Shown one piece after another: positions 1 through 6,247 of a stretch of 11,055 nt of DNA; within the stretch, counting starts at the first letter, position 1; each line of letters opens with the position of its first letter. Location: contig JAQXNW010000033.1 in assembly GCA_029098205.1 (NCBI GenBank), positions 1 through 11,055 of the forward strand, read 5' to 3'. Made by a program: the position numbers and the translations under genes. This DNA is from Eubacteriales bacterium. Lineage in GTDB: Bacteria; Bacillota; Clostridia; Peptostreptococcales; Anaerovoracaceae. The notes under the pieces were generated by a model. The model ran no database searches and had not been told where the DNA came from. It saw nothing but the letters and a program-made list of their open reading frames with translations.

Positions 1-1
1 T

Positions 2-367
2 GGAATGCCGGCAAAGATTGTGCATGGAGACGATGCTCTGGCGGTTTACGATGCAGCGAAGGAACTGACTGATTATATTCGCGATGGAAATGGCCCTGCG
101 GTACTGGAAATAAAATGTTATCGTTGGAGAGGGCATTTTGAAGGGGATCAGTGCGCATACCGCGACAAGAAAATTACAGAAGAGGAAGAGAAGAAGGATT
201 GCGTCGCCAATTTGGAGAAATATGTATTGGATAACGGCATTTTGAATGCTGAGGACATCGAACTTATGCGCAAAGAAATCGCTTTGGAATTGGATCAGGC
301 GGTGGAGTTTGCCGAGAATAGTCCGGAACCGGATCCTGACAAAATCTTTGATGGCCTGTACGCCTGA
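2..367 (+). CDS. acoA: Acetoin/pyruvate dehydrogenase-type E1 component, alpha subunit (C-terminal part, 5' truncated by window edge)
   Basis: This is the C-terminal portion, about 121 codons, of a thiamine-diphosphate-dependent E1 alpha subunit. The E1 alpha/beta heterotetramer decarboxylates a 2-oxoacid or cleaves acetoin and passes the two-carbon unit to lipoyl-E2 in the cytoplasm. The frame is open from base 2 (reading G-M-P), and the Met at base 5 is internal to the family's GMP-x-x-x-V-D/H-G segment, so it is not a true start. Visible family features are that segment, the 'AVYDAAKELTDYIR' helix, the strand 'PAVLEIKCYRWRGHFEGD' with the conserved R-x-x-GHxxGD element, and the C-terminal 'PEPDPDKIFDGLYA'. 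The TPP-binding GDG motif lies upstream of the window. The E1 beta gene follows after 36 bases. The GHFEGD/YR wording favours an AcoA-type over a classical PdhA subunit, but the substrate (acetoin, pyruvate or a branched 2-oxoacid) is not settled by this fragment. Confidence 0.88.
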   Translation, partial: GMPAKIVHGDDALAVYDAAKELTDYIRDGNGPAVLEIKCYRWRGHFEGDQCAYRDKKITEEEEKKDCVANLEKYVLDNGILNAEDIELMRKEIALELDQAVEFAENSPEPDPDKIFDGLYA

Positions 368-403
368 TTTGGTTATTCATTATCATATTACGGAGGAACT
401 CTT

Positions 404-1372
404 ATGAAAGAAAGATTTGCACAGGTCATCAGTGATGCCATCAGTGAAGAGATGCGTCGTGATGATACTGTCCTTGTTTATGGCGAAGACGTAGCGGAGA
501 TGGGTGGTATTTTCTGCGCTACCAAGGGAATTCTGGAAGAATTTGGCGCAAAGCGTTGCATCAGTACCCCAATTTCAGAGGGTGCCATTGTGGGAAGTGC
601 TATCGGCGCAGCTATGACGGGTCTTCGTCCTTGTGTTGAACTTATGTATTCTGATTTTCAGCTGGTTGCGTTTAATGAGCTGTTTCATTCTTGTGGAAAG
701 TGGAGATACCTTCATGGGGAGGAATATAAGCTGCCTTTAGTTGTTCGTTGCGCATGCGGTTACTCCTTCGGTGCAGGTGCTGAGCATTCGAATACCTTTG
801 AGTGCTTATTCAATCATGCGCCGGGGCTGACAATTATTACACCATCTAATGCCTATGATGCAAAAGGCTTGCTCAAGGCAGCTATCCGCAGTGACAACCC
901 AGTGCTGTTCTTTGAGCATAAGCAGCTCTACAAAACAAAAATGGAAATTCCTGAGGAGGAATATGTCTTGCCTATTGGTACTGCTGGCATTAAACGGCAG
1001 GGCACGGATGTGACAGTGATTGCTGTTGGTCTCATGGTTCAGAAAGCATTGGAGGCTGCGGATAAGCTCGCTGACGAAGGAATCAGCTGTGAGGTACTGG
1101 ATCCTCGTACCATTGTCCCCTTCGATAAAGAAGCTGTGTTTGAGTCTGTAAGCAAAACTCATCGCTGTGTTATTGTGGAAGAAAGTAATCTGCGTGGCGG
1201 TCTTGGGGCCGAGTGGGCGGCTATGATTCAAGAAGAGATTTTTGATGAGTTGGATGCGCCTATCAAGCGGGTAGCTTCTTTAGACGTTCCCCTTCCGTAT
1301 AATTTGGGCCTGGAGGCTCGTGCCGTTCCGAATCCGGACAAGATCATCGCGGCGGTCAAGGCGCTCTTCTGA
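404..1372 (+). CDS. acoB: Acetoin/pyruvate dehydrogenase-type E1 component, beta subunit
   Basis: This 322-residue protein has the full usual length of E1 beta subunits (about 320-340). With E1 alpha it forms the thiamine-diphosphate-dependent first enzyme of the complex. The N-terminal pyrimidine-binding domain shows 'VYGEDVAEMGGIF' and 'TPISEGAIVGSAIGAAMTGLRP', whose Glu59 is the position that activates the cofactor in this family. Next come 'SFGAGAEHSN', 'HAPGLTIITPSNAYDAKGLL' and 'DNPVLFFEHKQLY', all typical of AcoB/PdhB proteins. The C-terminal transketolase domain contains 'EVLDPRTIVPFD' and 'VIVEESNLRGGLGAE'. The ATG is preceded by GGAGGA at about 392-397, an ideal distance. The gene lies 36 bases after E1 alpha and 33 bases before E2 with no terminator between, so it should be co-transcribed. 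AcoB is preferred over PdhB because of the EHKQLY/IPEEEY region, but I cannot exclude a pyruvate or other 2-oxoacid substrate. Confidence 0.92.
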   Translation: MKERFAQVISDAISEEMRRDDTVLVYGEDVAEMGGIFCATKGILEEFGAKRCISTPISEGAIVGSAIGAAMTGLRPCVELMYSDFQLVAFNELFHSCGKWRYLHGEEYKLPLVVRCACGYSFGAGAEHSNTFECLFNHAPGLTIITPSNAYDAKGLLKAAIRSDNPVLFFEHKQLYKTKMEIPEEEYVLPIGTAGIKRQGTDVTVIAVGLMVQKALEAADKLADEGISCEVLDPRTIVPFDKEAVFESVSKTHRCVIVEESNLRGGLGAEWAAMIQEEIFDELDAPIKRVASLDVPLPYNLGLEARAVPNPDKIIAAVKALF

Positions 1373-1389
1373 TCCATTTATAGAAAGTT

Positions 1390-1408
1390 AGGAGGGATAT
1401 GCTGTTTG
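1390..1408 (+). promoter_or_regulatory. Ribosome binding site and TTG start for E2, with a 5-codon decoy ATG frame
   Basis: AGGAGGG at 1390-1396 is a strong Shine-Dalgarno sequence. Nine bases on is TTG at 1406, the first codon of the long E2 frame. An ATG at 1399 is only two bases from the Shine-Dalgarno sequence and reads five codons to a TGA at 1414. It is too close to be a good start, so TTG is the best initiation codon. In-frame ATGs at 1436 and 1442 lack a nearby ribosome site, although the lipoyl domain would remain intact from either. Confidence 0.6.
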
Positions 1409-2977
1409 CCAGTTGAGCAGATAGCGGTAGAAAATATGAGTATGAAAATTGTGATGCCTAAAACTGGCTTGACAAATACGGAGAACATGCTGGACACTTG
1501 GAGTGTTTCAGAAGGGGATGCTGTAAAAAAAGGGCAAGTTCTGGCGGAAATTGAAAGTGAGAAAACTACAATGCCATTTGAGAGCCCAGCGGATGGCATT
1601 ATCCATTTGATTGCAAAAAATGGTGACACCGTAGCTGTTGCTGGGGTCATTGCATATCTGGCGGATAATAAAGCAGAATATGACGCAATGTGTGAGAAAA
1701 AGGATATTACTGCCACCGACGATTCCCCGGCATCGGCGGATGTCCAGACGAAGTTGGATGCAACAGAGGTTGTAATGCCTAAAACTGGACTGACAAATAC
1801 AGAAAATGCGCTGGATGCATGGAGTGTTTCAGAAGGGGATACCGTAACAAAGGGGCAGGTTCTGGCGGAAATCGAAAGTGAAAAAACTACGATGCCATTT
1901 GAAAGTCCTTCGGATGGAATTATCCATCTAGTGGCGAAAGAAGGCGATACGGTTCCGGTTGGTAATGTCATTGCGTATCTGGCAGCTGACAAAGCCGGAT
2001 ATGAAGCAGTCTGCAAGATTTGCAATACAGAATCAGAATCAGAATCGGATGCTGCGCCTGAAAGTACAACTGCTGCAACGTCAGTTATTTCGTCAATCCG
2101 GCATGCAAAAGCGGTGACCAAGAGCGGTCGTGTTATTGCTTCTCCTCTCGCTCGTAAACGTGCTGCTGAAAAGGGAGTTGATTTGTCACTTCTAACAGGC
2201 TCTGGCCCGGGAGGCAGAATTGTGGCAAAAGATGTTGAAGCATATCAGACTCCGGTGTCGGGTATTATTCAGACAACCGAATCTCGTGAACCTGAACATA
2301 TTCCGCTGACACCGATACGAAAGGCGATTGCCCGTAATATGTTTAATAGCCTGCATAGTATGGCACAGACTTCGGACTCAGTAGAACTTGATGTGACGAA
2401 ACTAATGGATCTTCGGAAGAAGCTGGTGGAAAAACAGGATATACTGGGAACTAAAATTACCATAAACGATCTGCTTAGTTATGCCGCAGTTAAGATGATT
2501 AAGACTCATCCGCTGGCGAATGCTTCTTACACAGATACTGAAATTATTAGTTATCCGTTTGTCAACCTTAGTATGGCAGTGGCTACCGACTACGGACTTA
2601 CATCGCCAGTAGTTCGCGATGCGGATAAGATGTCCTTGGTAGATTTGAGCAAGGCGCTTCATGAGATTACTGCAAAGGCACGGAACAAAAAATTAACTGC
2701 TGATGATCAAAGAGATGGTACTTTTACACTGACCAATATGGGTATTTTTCCGGTAGATGATTTCAACCCGATTCTTCCGGCGCCTCAATCCTGCATCATC
2801 GGTTTTGGTCGGTGCATGGAAAAGCCTGCTGTGTATCAAGGAGAAATTTGTATTCGTACGATGATGGTCCTTTCTGTTACTTATGATCACCGCGTATTTG
2901 ACGGTGGTGAAGTTGGAAGCATCATGAAAACGATGAAAGAGTATCTGGAAAATCCGGAGCTGTTTCTTGTTCAGTGA
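1406..2977 (+). CDS. acoC: Dihydrolipoamide acyltransferase (E2) with two N-terminal lipoyl domains
   Basis: This 523-residue protein is the core acyltransferase of the complex. It takes the acyl group from E1 on a swinging lipoyl arm and transfers it to coenzyme A. Lipoyl domain 1 spans about residues 12-90 and domain 2 about 119-197. Each carries the same 'EIESEKTTMPFESP' turn, with the lipoyl-accepting lysines at Lys53 and Lys160. A Ser/Glu-rich linker (about 207-230) leads to the peripheral-subunit-binding domain at about 243-280 ('ASPLARKRAAEKGVDLSLL...GGRIVAKDV'). The catalytic CAT-like domain runs from about 299 and ends with the 'YDHRVFDGG' motif, with catalytic His495 and Asp499. Most acetoin-type E2 proteins have one lipoyl domain, so two near-identical copies are notable. 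The start is TTG at 1406, chosen from the ribosome site. The stop overlaps a possible GTG start of the E3 gene (GTGA), consistent with coupled translation. Confidence 0.93.
   Translation: MPVEQIAVENMSMKIVMPKTGLTNTENMLDTWSVSEGDAVKKGQVLAEIESEKTTMPFESPADGIIHLIAKNGDTVAVAGVIAYLADNKAEYDAMCEKKDITATDDSPASADVQTKLDATEVVMPKTGLTNTENALDAWSVSEGDTVTKGQVLAEIESEKTTMPFESPSDGIIHLVAKEGDTVPVGNVIAYLAADKAGYEAVCKICNTESESESDAAPESTTAATSVISSIRHAKAVTKSGRVIASPLARKRAAEKGVDLSLLTGSGPGGRIVAKDVEAYQTPVSGIIQTTESREPEHIPLTPIRKAIARNMFNSLHSMAQTSDSVELDVTKLMDLRKKLVEKQDILGTKITINDLLSYAAVKMIKTHPLANASYTDTEIISYPFVNLSMAVATDYGLTSPVVRDADKMSLVDLSKALHEITAKARNKKLTADDQRDGTFTLTNMGIFPVDDFNPILPAPQSCIIGFGRCMEKPAVYQGEICIRTMMVLSVTYDHRVFDGGEVGSIMKTMKEYLENPELFLVQ
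1451..1987 (+). repeat. Tandem intragenic duplication of the lipoyl-domain coding sequence (321-bp period)
   Basis: Bases 1451-1666 align with 1772-1987 at a constant offset of 321 bp with no gaps. Long stretches are identical, for example 'TGGAGTGTTTCAGAAGGGGA' and the region encoding the lipoyl-lysine turn. The two copies differ mostly at third codon positions. The repeat unit equals 107 codons and includes a lipoyl domain plus its linker. This points to an in-frame tandem duplication of one domain, kept similar by selection or gene conversion. Confidence 0.9.
2028..2045 (+). repeat. Hexanucleotide microsatellite (CAGAAT)x3 in the E2 linker
   Basis: Three perfect copies of CAGAAT lie in the linker between lipoyl domain 2 and the subunit-binding domain. 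They encode alternating Glu and Ser residues. Six-base slippage here would lengthen or shorten the flexible linker without breaking the frame. Confidence 0.7.
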
Positions 2978-2994
2978 AAGGGGAAGCGTCGACT

Positions 2995-4380
2995 GTGTCA
3001 AATAATGCATATGATTTAATAGTAATTGGTGGTGGTCCCGCTGGTTACGTAGCAGCTATACGTGCCGCGCAGTTAGGGCTGCGGACAGCCGTTTTAGAAC
3101 GAGAGCATCTGGGTGGTACATGCTTGAATGTGGGCTGTATTCCGACTAAGACATTGTTTCAGAGCGCAGCAGTTGCCAATACAGTTCGGGATTCGGAAAA
3201 ATACGGTATTAAGTCCACATTGAACGATGTAAATTTCCCTGAGGTAATTCGACGCAAGGATCGCGTTGTAAAAAAGCTGGTAAATGGTGTCAGATATCTT
3301 CTCAAGAAAAACAAAGTGGATGTTATTCTTGGAGAGGCTAAAATCCTTTCTTCGAAGCAGGTCAAGGATACTAAGAATGGCGTAGTCTATCAGACGAAAA
3401 ATATTCTGATCGCGACGGGCTCTTCTAACGCCGTGCCGCCGATTCCAGGTTTCAATGGTGAGCGTGTAATTGATAGTACAGAGCTGCTATCAATGCAGAA
3501 CCTGCCAAAAAGTCTGGTTGTGATTGGAGGCGGAGTCATCGGGTGTGAGTTTGCTAGTATCCTTAACGCCTTCGGCTGCCAGGTTACAGTGATTGAGATG
3601 CTTCCCCACCTGCTTGGCAATATGGACAGCACTCTTGCAGCATCCACGGCAAAGCAGTTCTCCGAAGAGCATATTCGGGTTGAGCTGGGCGCTAAAGTGA
3701 AATCCGTAGGTGATCAGGATGGCAAGAAGTTGGTGACGTATGAAAGAAATGGCATAGAGGGTTTCGTTTCTGCAGAATATGTGCTGGTATCTACCGGCCG
3801 CAAAGCTAACAGCGCTGGAATTGGTTGTGAGGAACTAGGAATCCATATGGACCACGGCTTTATTCAGGTGGATAGTCATATGCGCACCTCAGTTTCCGGT
3901 ATTTATGCGGCAGGAGACATCACGGGTCAGGGAATGCTGGCTCACACCGCTTTTGCGGGTGGTACCATTGCGATAGAGAATATTGCTGGAGGAAATAGGG
4001 AAATGGATTTAAATGCGGTTCCCAAGGTAGTATTCGTGAATAGTGAGGTGGCATCCGTAGGTATGACAGAAGAAGAAGCCAAGTCTGCGGGTTACGACGT
4101 ACTTGTTGGAAATTTTAATCTGGCTGGCAATGGCAAGGCTTTGGCCATGGGCAAAGCTGAGGGATTTGTGAAGATTGTTTCTGAAAAAAAGGACCACGCT
4201 ATTTTAGGAATGCAGATGGAAGGACCCTGTGCGGCTGAATTAGTGACCGTAGGAACGCAATTGATTTCCTCTGAACTTCTGTTGGAAGATGTGGAGTATA
4301 CCATTTATCCTCATCCTGCTGTAGCTGAAGCTATTCGGGAAGCATGTTTGGATGCGCTTGGCAGAGCTATTCACGCCTAG
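2995..4380 (+). CDS. lpdA: Dihydrolipoamide dehydrogenase (E3)
   Basis: This FAD-dependent disulfide oxidoreductase reoxidises the dihydrolipoyl groups of E2 and reduces NAD+. From the GTG at 2995 it has 461 residues, normal for an E3 without its own lipoyl domain. The FAD-binding motif GGGPAG is at about 12-17. The redox disulfide motif 'GGTCLNVGCIPTK' places the active cysteines at Cys43 and Cys48. The NAD-binding 'VVIGGGVIGCEFA' follows, then the second FAD segment 'GIYAAGDITGQGMLAHTA', and the C-terminal dimerisation domain with 'YPHPAVAEAIREA', whose His440 is the expected catalytic base. The start is uncertain: GTG at 2995 has AAAGGGGAAG (2978-2987) just upstream, while GTG at 2974 overlaps the E2 stop codon but lacks a good ribosome site. 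The earlier start would add seven residues. The position in the operon makes it the dedicated E3 of this complex. Confidence 0.93.
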   Translation: MSNNAYDLIVIGGGPAGYVAAIRAAQLGLRTAVLEREHLGGTCLNVGCIPTKTLFQSAAVANTVRDSEKYGIKSTLNDVNFPEVIRRKDRVVKKLVNGVRYLLKKNKVDVILGEAKILSSKQVKDTKNGVVYQTKNILIATGSSNAVPPIPGFNGERVIDSTELLSMQNLPKSLVVIGGGVIGCEFASILNAFGCQVTVIEMLPHLLGNMDSTLAASTAKQFSEEHIRVELGAKVKSVGDQDGKKLVTYERNGIEGFVSAEYVLVSTGRKANSAGIGCEELGIHMDHGFIQVDSHMRTSVSGIYAAGDITGQGMLAHTAFAGGTIAIENIAGGNREMDLNAVPKVVFVNSEVASVGMTEEEAKSAGYDVLVGNFNLAGNGKALAMGKAEGFVKIVSEKKDHAILGMQMEGPCAAELVTVGTQLISSELLLEDVEYTIYPHPAVAEAIREACLDALGRAIHA

Positions 4381-4390
4381 GAGAAATGAC

Positions 4391-4855
4391 ATGAAATTTG
4401 CGAAAGGTGATTTTAAAAATATTTACGCAATACGCTTTGAGCCAGGTGAGGATGTCATGCTGGGTCTTCAAAAGTTTTGCGAGGATAATGGAATTGGTAA
4501 TGGCGTAATTATTTCTGGCATTGGGAGTCTTCGTGGCTGTTCATTTTTTGATCCGGAGGAGATAGCGGAGAAGCCGGGGCTGTATGCCTATGGCGATCCA
4601 ATTGAACTGACCTGCCCGATCGAACTGATCTCCATGGGCGGGATCATCTGCACCGAAGAAAATGGGGCCATTTCCTTGCACATTCATGCGTCATTTGCTG
4701 ATGAGAATGGTAAGGCATTTGGCGGACATTTCAAAGAAGGCAACCGTGTTCTTACGACCGTAGAAATGGTGATCGGAGAAATAGATCACATCAAAATGAG
4801 CCGTCGTGTCGAGCCAGCCAGAGGCGTTAAGGTTTTTGAACCGATCCAGTTGTGA
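4391..4855 (+). CDS. PPC/DUF296-domain protein
   Basis: This 154-residue protein matches the PPC (DUF296) fold, found as stand-alone proteins in bacteria and archaea and fused to AT-hooks in plant nuclear proteins. Bacterial members are often labelled DNA-binding, but their biochemical role is not established. Diagnostic elements are 'GVIISGIGSLRGCSFFDPE' (about 38-56), 'ELISMGGII' (about 78-86), 'SLHIHASFADENGKAFGGH' (about 95-113) and 'EMVIGE' near the end. His97, His99 and His113 form the conserved histidine set of the family and could bind a metal. ATG at 4391 is chosen because AGGAGA (4379-4384) sits six bases upstream; an in-frame ATG at 4352 lies inside the E3 gene. The gene begins 10 bases after E3 and its stop overlaps the GTG of the next gene, so it is part of the operon. 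Its position suggests an enzymatic or regulatory accessory role for the dehydrogenase pathway, which is inference. Confidence 0.85.
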   Translation: MKFAKGDFKNIYAIRFEPGEDVMLGLQKFCEDNGIGNGVIISGIGSLRGCSFFDPEEIAEKPGLYAYGDPIELTCPIELISMGGIICTEENGAISLHIHASFADENGKAFGGHFKEGNRVLTTVEMVIGEIDHIKMSRRVEPARGVKVFEPIQL

Positions 4856-5634
4856 GACAAATGGAAGCAGTATCCATACAATTCGTAGCAAATTCCGGTG
4901 TGTTCGTGAAGTATCGTGGTCTGAGTTTTTTGATAGACGGGATCTTCGGTAATAATCCGTATTTCACTCCACCTATAAAGGAAATTAAAAAAGCCGTATT
5001 TGGAATGAATAGTCCTTTTCGCGATGTGGATTTTTTGCTGTTTACTCATCGGCATACTGATCACTTCAGTGCGGTCTATGCAGATGAGTATGCGGCTAAC
5101 AACCGGATCCGGGGACTCTTTGTCCCGCGAGCAGGAACGGATCCGCATTCATATCTAGAGGATCAGAGACCCTTGCCAAAGGCTGAAGCAAAAGGGATTC
5201 TTTATGAAATTTACTTGCAAGTGGGAGAACGTCTTTGCATCCCGCTTGCTGATGAATGCAGTGTCACCTTCATGTGCAGTCGACATTTAGACTGGAAGAC
5301 GTATGCTACAGTGGTTCACTGTTCTATTTTATTGACTCTGGGAACGAAGCAATTTCTTTTTGCAGCGGATGCAGACGGTTCACCAGAAAACCGAGAGCTT
5401 TTTTGCAATTTAGGATCTTTAACGGCGATTTTTGTAACACCTTTATTTTTTGTGCATCCGGACGGGCGACATTTATTAGAGGCTATTCATCCTGAAACAG
5501 CGGTGCTTTATCATATCCCTTTTAAGGCGGATGATGTGACCGGACTCCGGCCGATGGTGGAAAGAGAACTTCAGGGTGAATATTCTTATCATCTGAAAGC
5601 TCTTACAGAACCAGGACAGACACTTTTTTTCTGA
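4852..5634 (+). CDS. Metallo-beta-lactamase-fold hydrolase
   Basis: This protein of up to 260 residues belongs to the MBL-fold metal-dependent hydrolases. The hallmark HxHxDH motif is present as 'THRHTDH' (His66, His68, Asp70, His71). Further candidate metal ligands are His145 ('CSRHLD'), Asp173 or Asp175 ('AADADG') and His221 ('LYHIPF'), so the metal site looks complete. The N-terminal 'FVANSGVFVKYRGLSFLIDG' resembles UlaG/RomA-like stand-alone MBL proteins. No signal peptide or membrane segment is seen, so it should be cytoplasmic. The substrate is unknown; lactonase, phosphodiesterase and thioesterase activities all occur in the superfamily. The start is either GTG at 4852, overlapping the previous stop (GTGA), or ATG at 4861; neither has a strong ribosome site, which favours translational coupling to the PPC gene. 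About 63 bases separate it from the next, broken gene. Confidence 0.85.
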   Translation: MRQMEAVSIQFVANSGVFVKYRGLSFLIDGIFGNNPYFTPPIKEIKKAVFGMNSPFRDVDFLLFTHRHTDHFSAVYADEYAANNRIRGLFVPRAGTDPHSYLEDQRPLPKAEAKGILYEIYLQVGERLCIPLADECSVTFMCSRHLDWKTYATVVHCSILLTLGTKQFLFAADADGSPENRELFCNLGSLTAIFVTPLFFVHPDGRHLLEAIHPETAVLYHIPFKADDVTGLRPMVERELQGEYSYHLKALTEPGQTLFF

Positions 5635-5697
5635 GAAGTGTGTTTTTAGAAGATTATGTTCAATCGAATTGGCCTGGTTAGAAGGAGAAATTAATCT

Positions 5698-6098
5698 ATG
5701 AAACTTCCCAAGCATGAGTTGTTAAAAGAAAAGTTGTTCTGTTGGATGGGGGAAGCGGAGATGGACATCTTGACGAATTGCTTTGATATAGAGGAAGAGT
5801 GGATTCCGAAGGAGAGAATTGCCGCTGTCGGCAATCGGATTGGATATTTGCTCTCTGGTTCAGCCCTCTTGTCGCGTGGCAAAGACGTGTTGGTTATCGC
5901 AAGAAGCACTGTTTTCTGAATGCAATGGGCGGAATCTGTAGAAAAAAATTTGCGGAGAATGCGATCATTGCGCGAGAGGATTGCCGGGTTATTTGGGCGG
6001 ATAAGGATATTATACAATCTGTTTGCTATCGTGCCTGTTGGTTTCACGGCCGTTTGATTACAGAGGTGAAGAAAAATATTCGGAAGCAGCAAGAGTAA
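5698..6098 (+). pseudogene. Broken Crp/Fnr-family regulator (cNMP-binding-type sensor domain only)
   Basis: Crp/Fnr-like sensor-domain segments are read in three different frames. Frame 1 from the ATG at 5698 gives 'MKLPKHELLKEKLFCWMGEAE', then 'RIGYLLSGSALLSRGKDVLVIAR', and stops at 5919. A short frame-2 piece around 5903-5925 reads 'QEALFSE', resembling the family's 'GALFGE' turn. Frame 3 then gives 'FAENAIIAREDCRVIWADKD', 'VCYRACWFHGRLI' and stops at 6098. In order these match the beta-roll of Crp/Fnr sensors. The usual C-terminal helix-turn-helix domain is not visible downstream. AAGGAG at 5682-5687 shows the original start. The gene probably once controlled the adjacent dehydrogenase or crotonase genes, which is inference. 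Sequencing error could explain one shift, but two shifts plus the missing DNA-binding domain argue for real decay. Confidence 0.72.
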
Positions 6099-6234
6099 AT
6101 GAATTGTTGTTTAAATATCTCTCTTTGACTCAGATATCGGTTGAAAGAAGTTGATTTCGTGAGCAGCGGTAGACATGTCATCTTCAAGGAAGTTTGTTAT
6201 GGATTAGAGTTGCTCGATATTTAGTAAATACGAT
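6099..6234 (+). other. Possible further gene remnants between the regulator relic and the crotonase
   Basis: No intact gene is present here. Two short open stretches continue from the relic: a frame-2 run from about 6068 to a TGA at 6152 containing 'AARVNELLFKYLSL', and a frame-3 run from 6150 to a TAG at 6222 containing 'VSSGRHVIFKEVCYGLELL'. Both look protein-like but I do not recognise them. They could be the decayed C-terminal part of the regulator or of another lost gene, or chance. TTGACT at 6125-6130 has no convincing -10 partner. Confidence 0.3.
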
Positions 6235-6247
6235 AGGAGGAGTTTTT

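Noticed and set aside
1378..2121. Long antisense open frame of 247 codons opposite the E2 lipoyl region
   Set aside because: It mirrors the duplicated lipoyl coding sequence, shows an internal Ser/Val-rich repeat caused by that duplication, and has no family match. The + strand E2 reading is certain.
5256..5495. Overlapping + strand frame of 79 codons inside the MBL gene
   Set aside because: Lies wholly inside a well-supported gene in another frame, has no ribosome site and shows no domain.
6125..6153. TTGACT as a -35 box for a crotonase promoter
   Set aside because: No acceptable -10 sequence at 16-18 bases downstream, so the match was not kept as a promoter.
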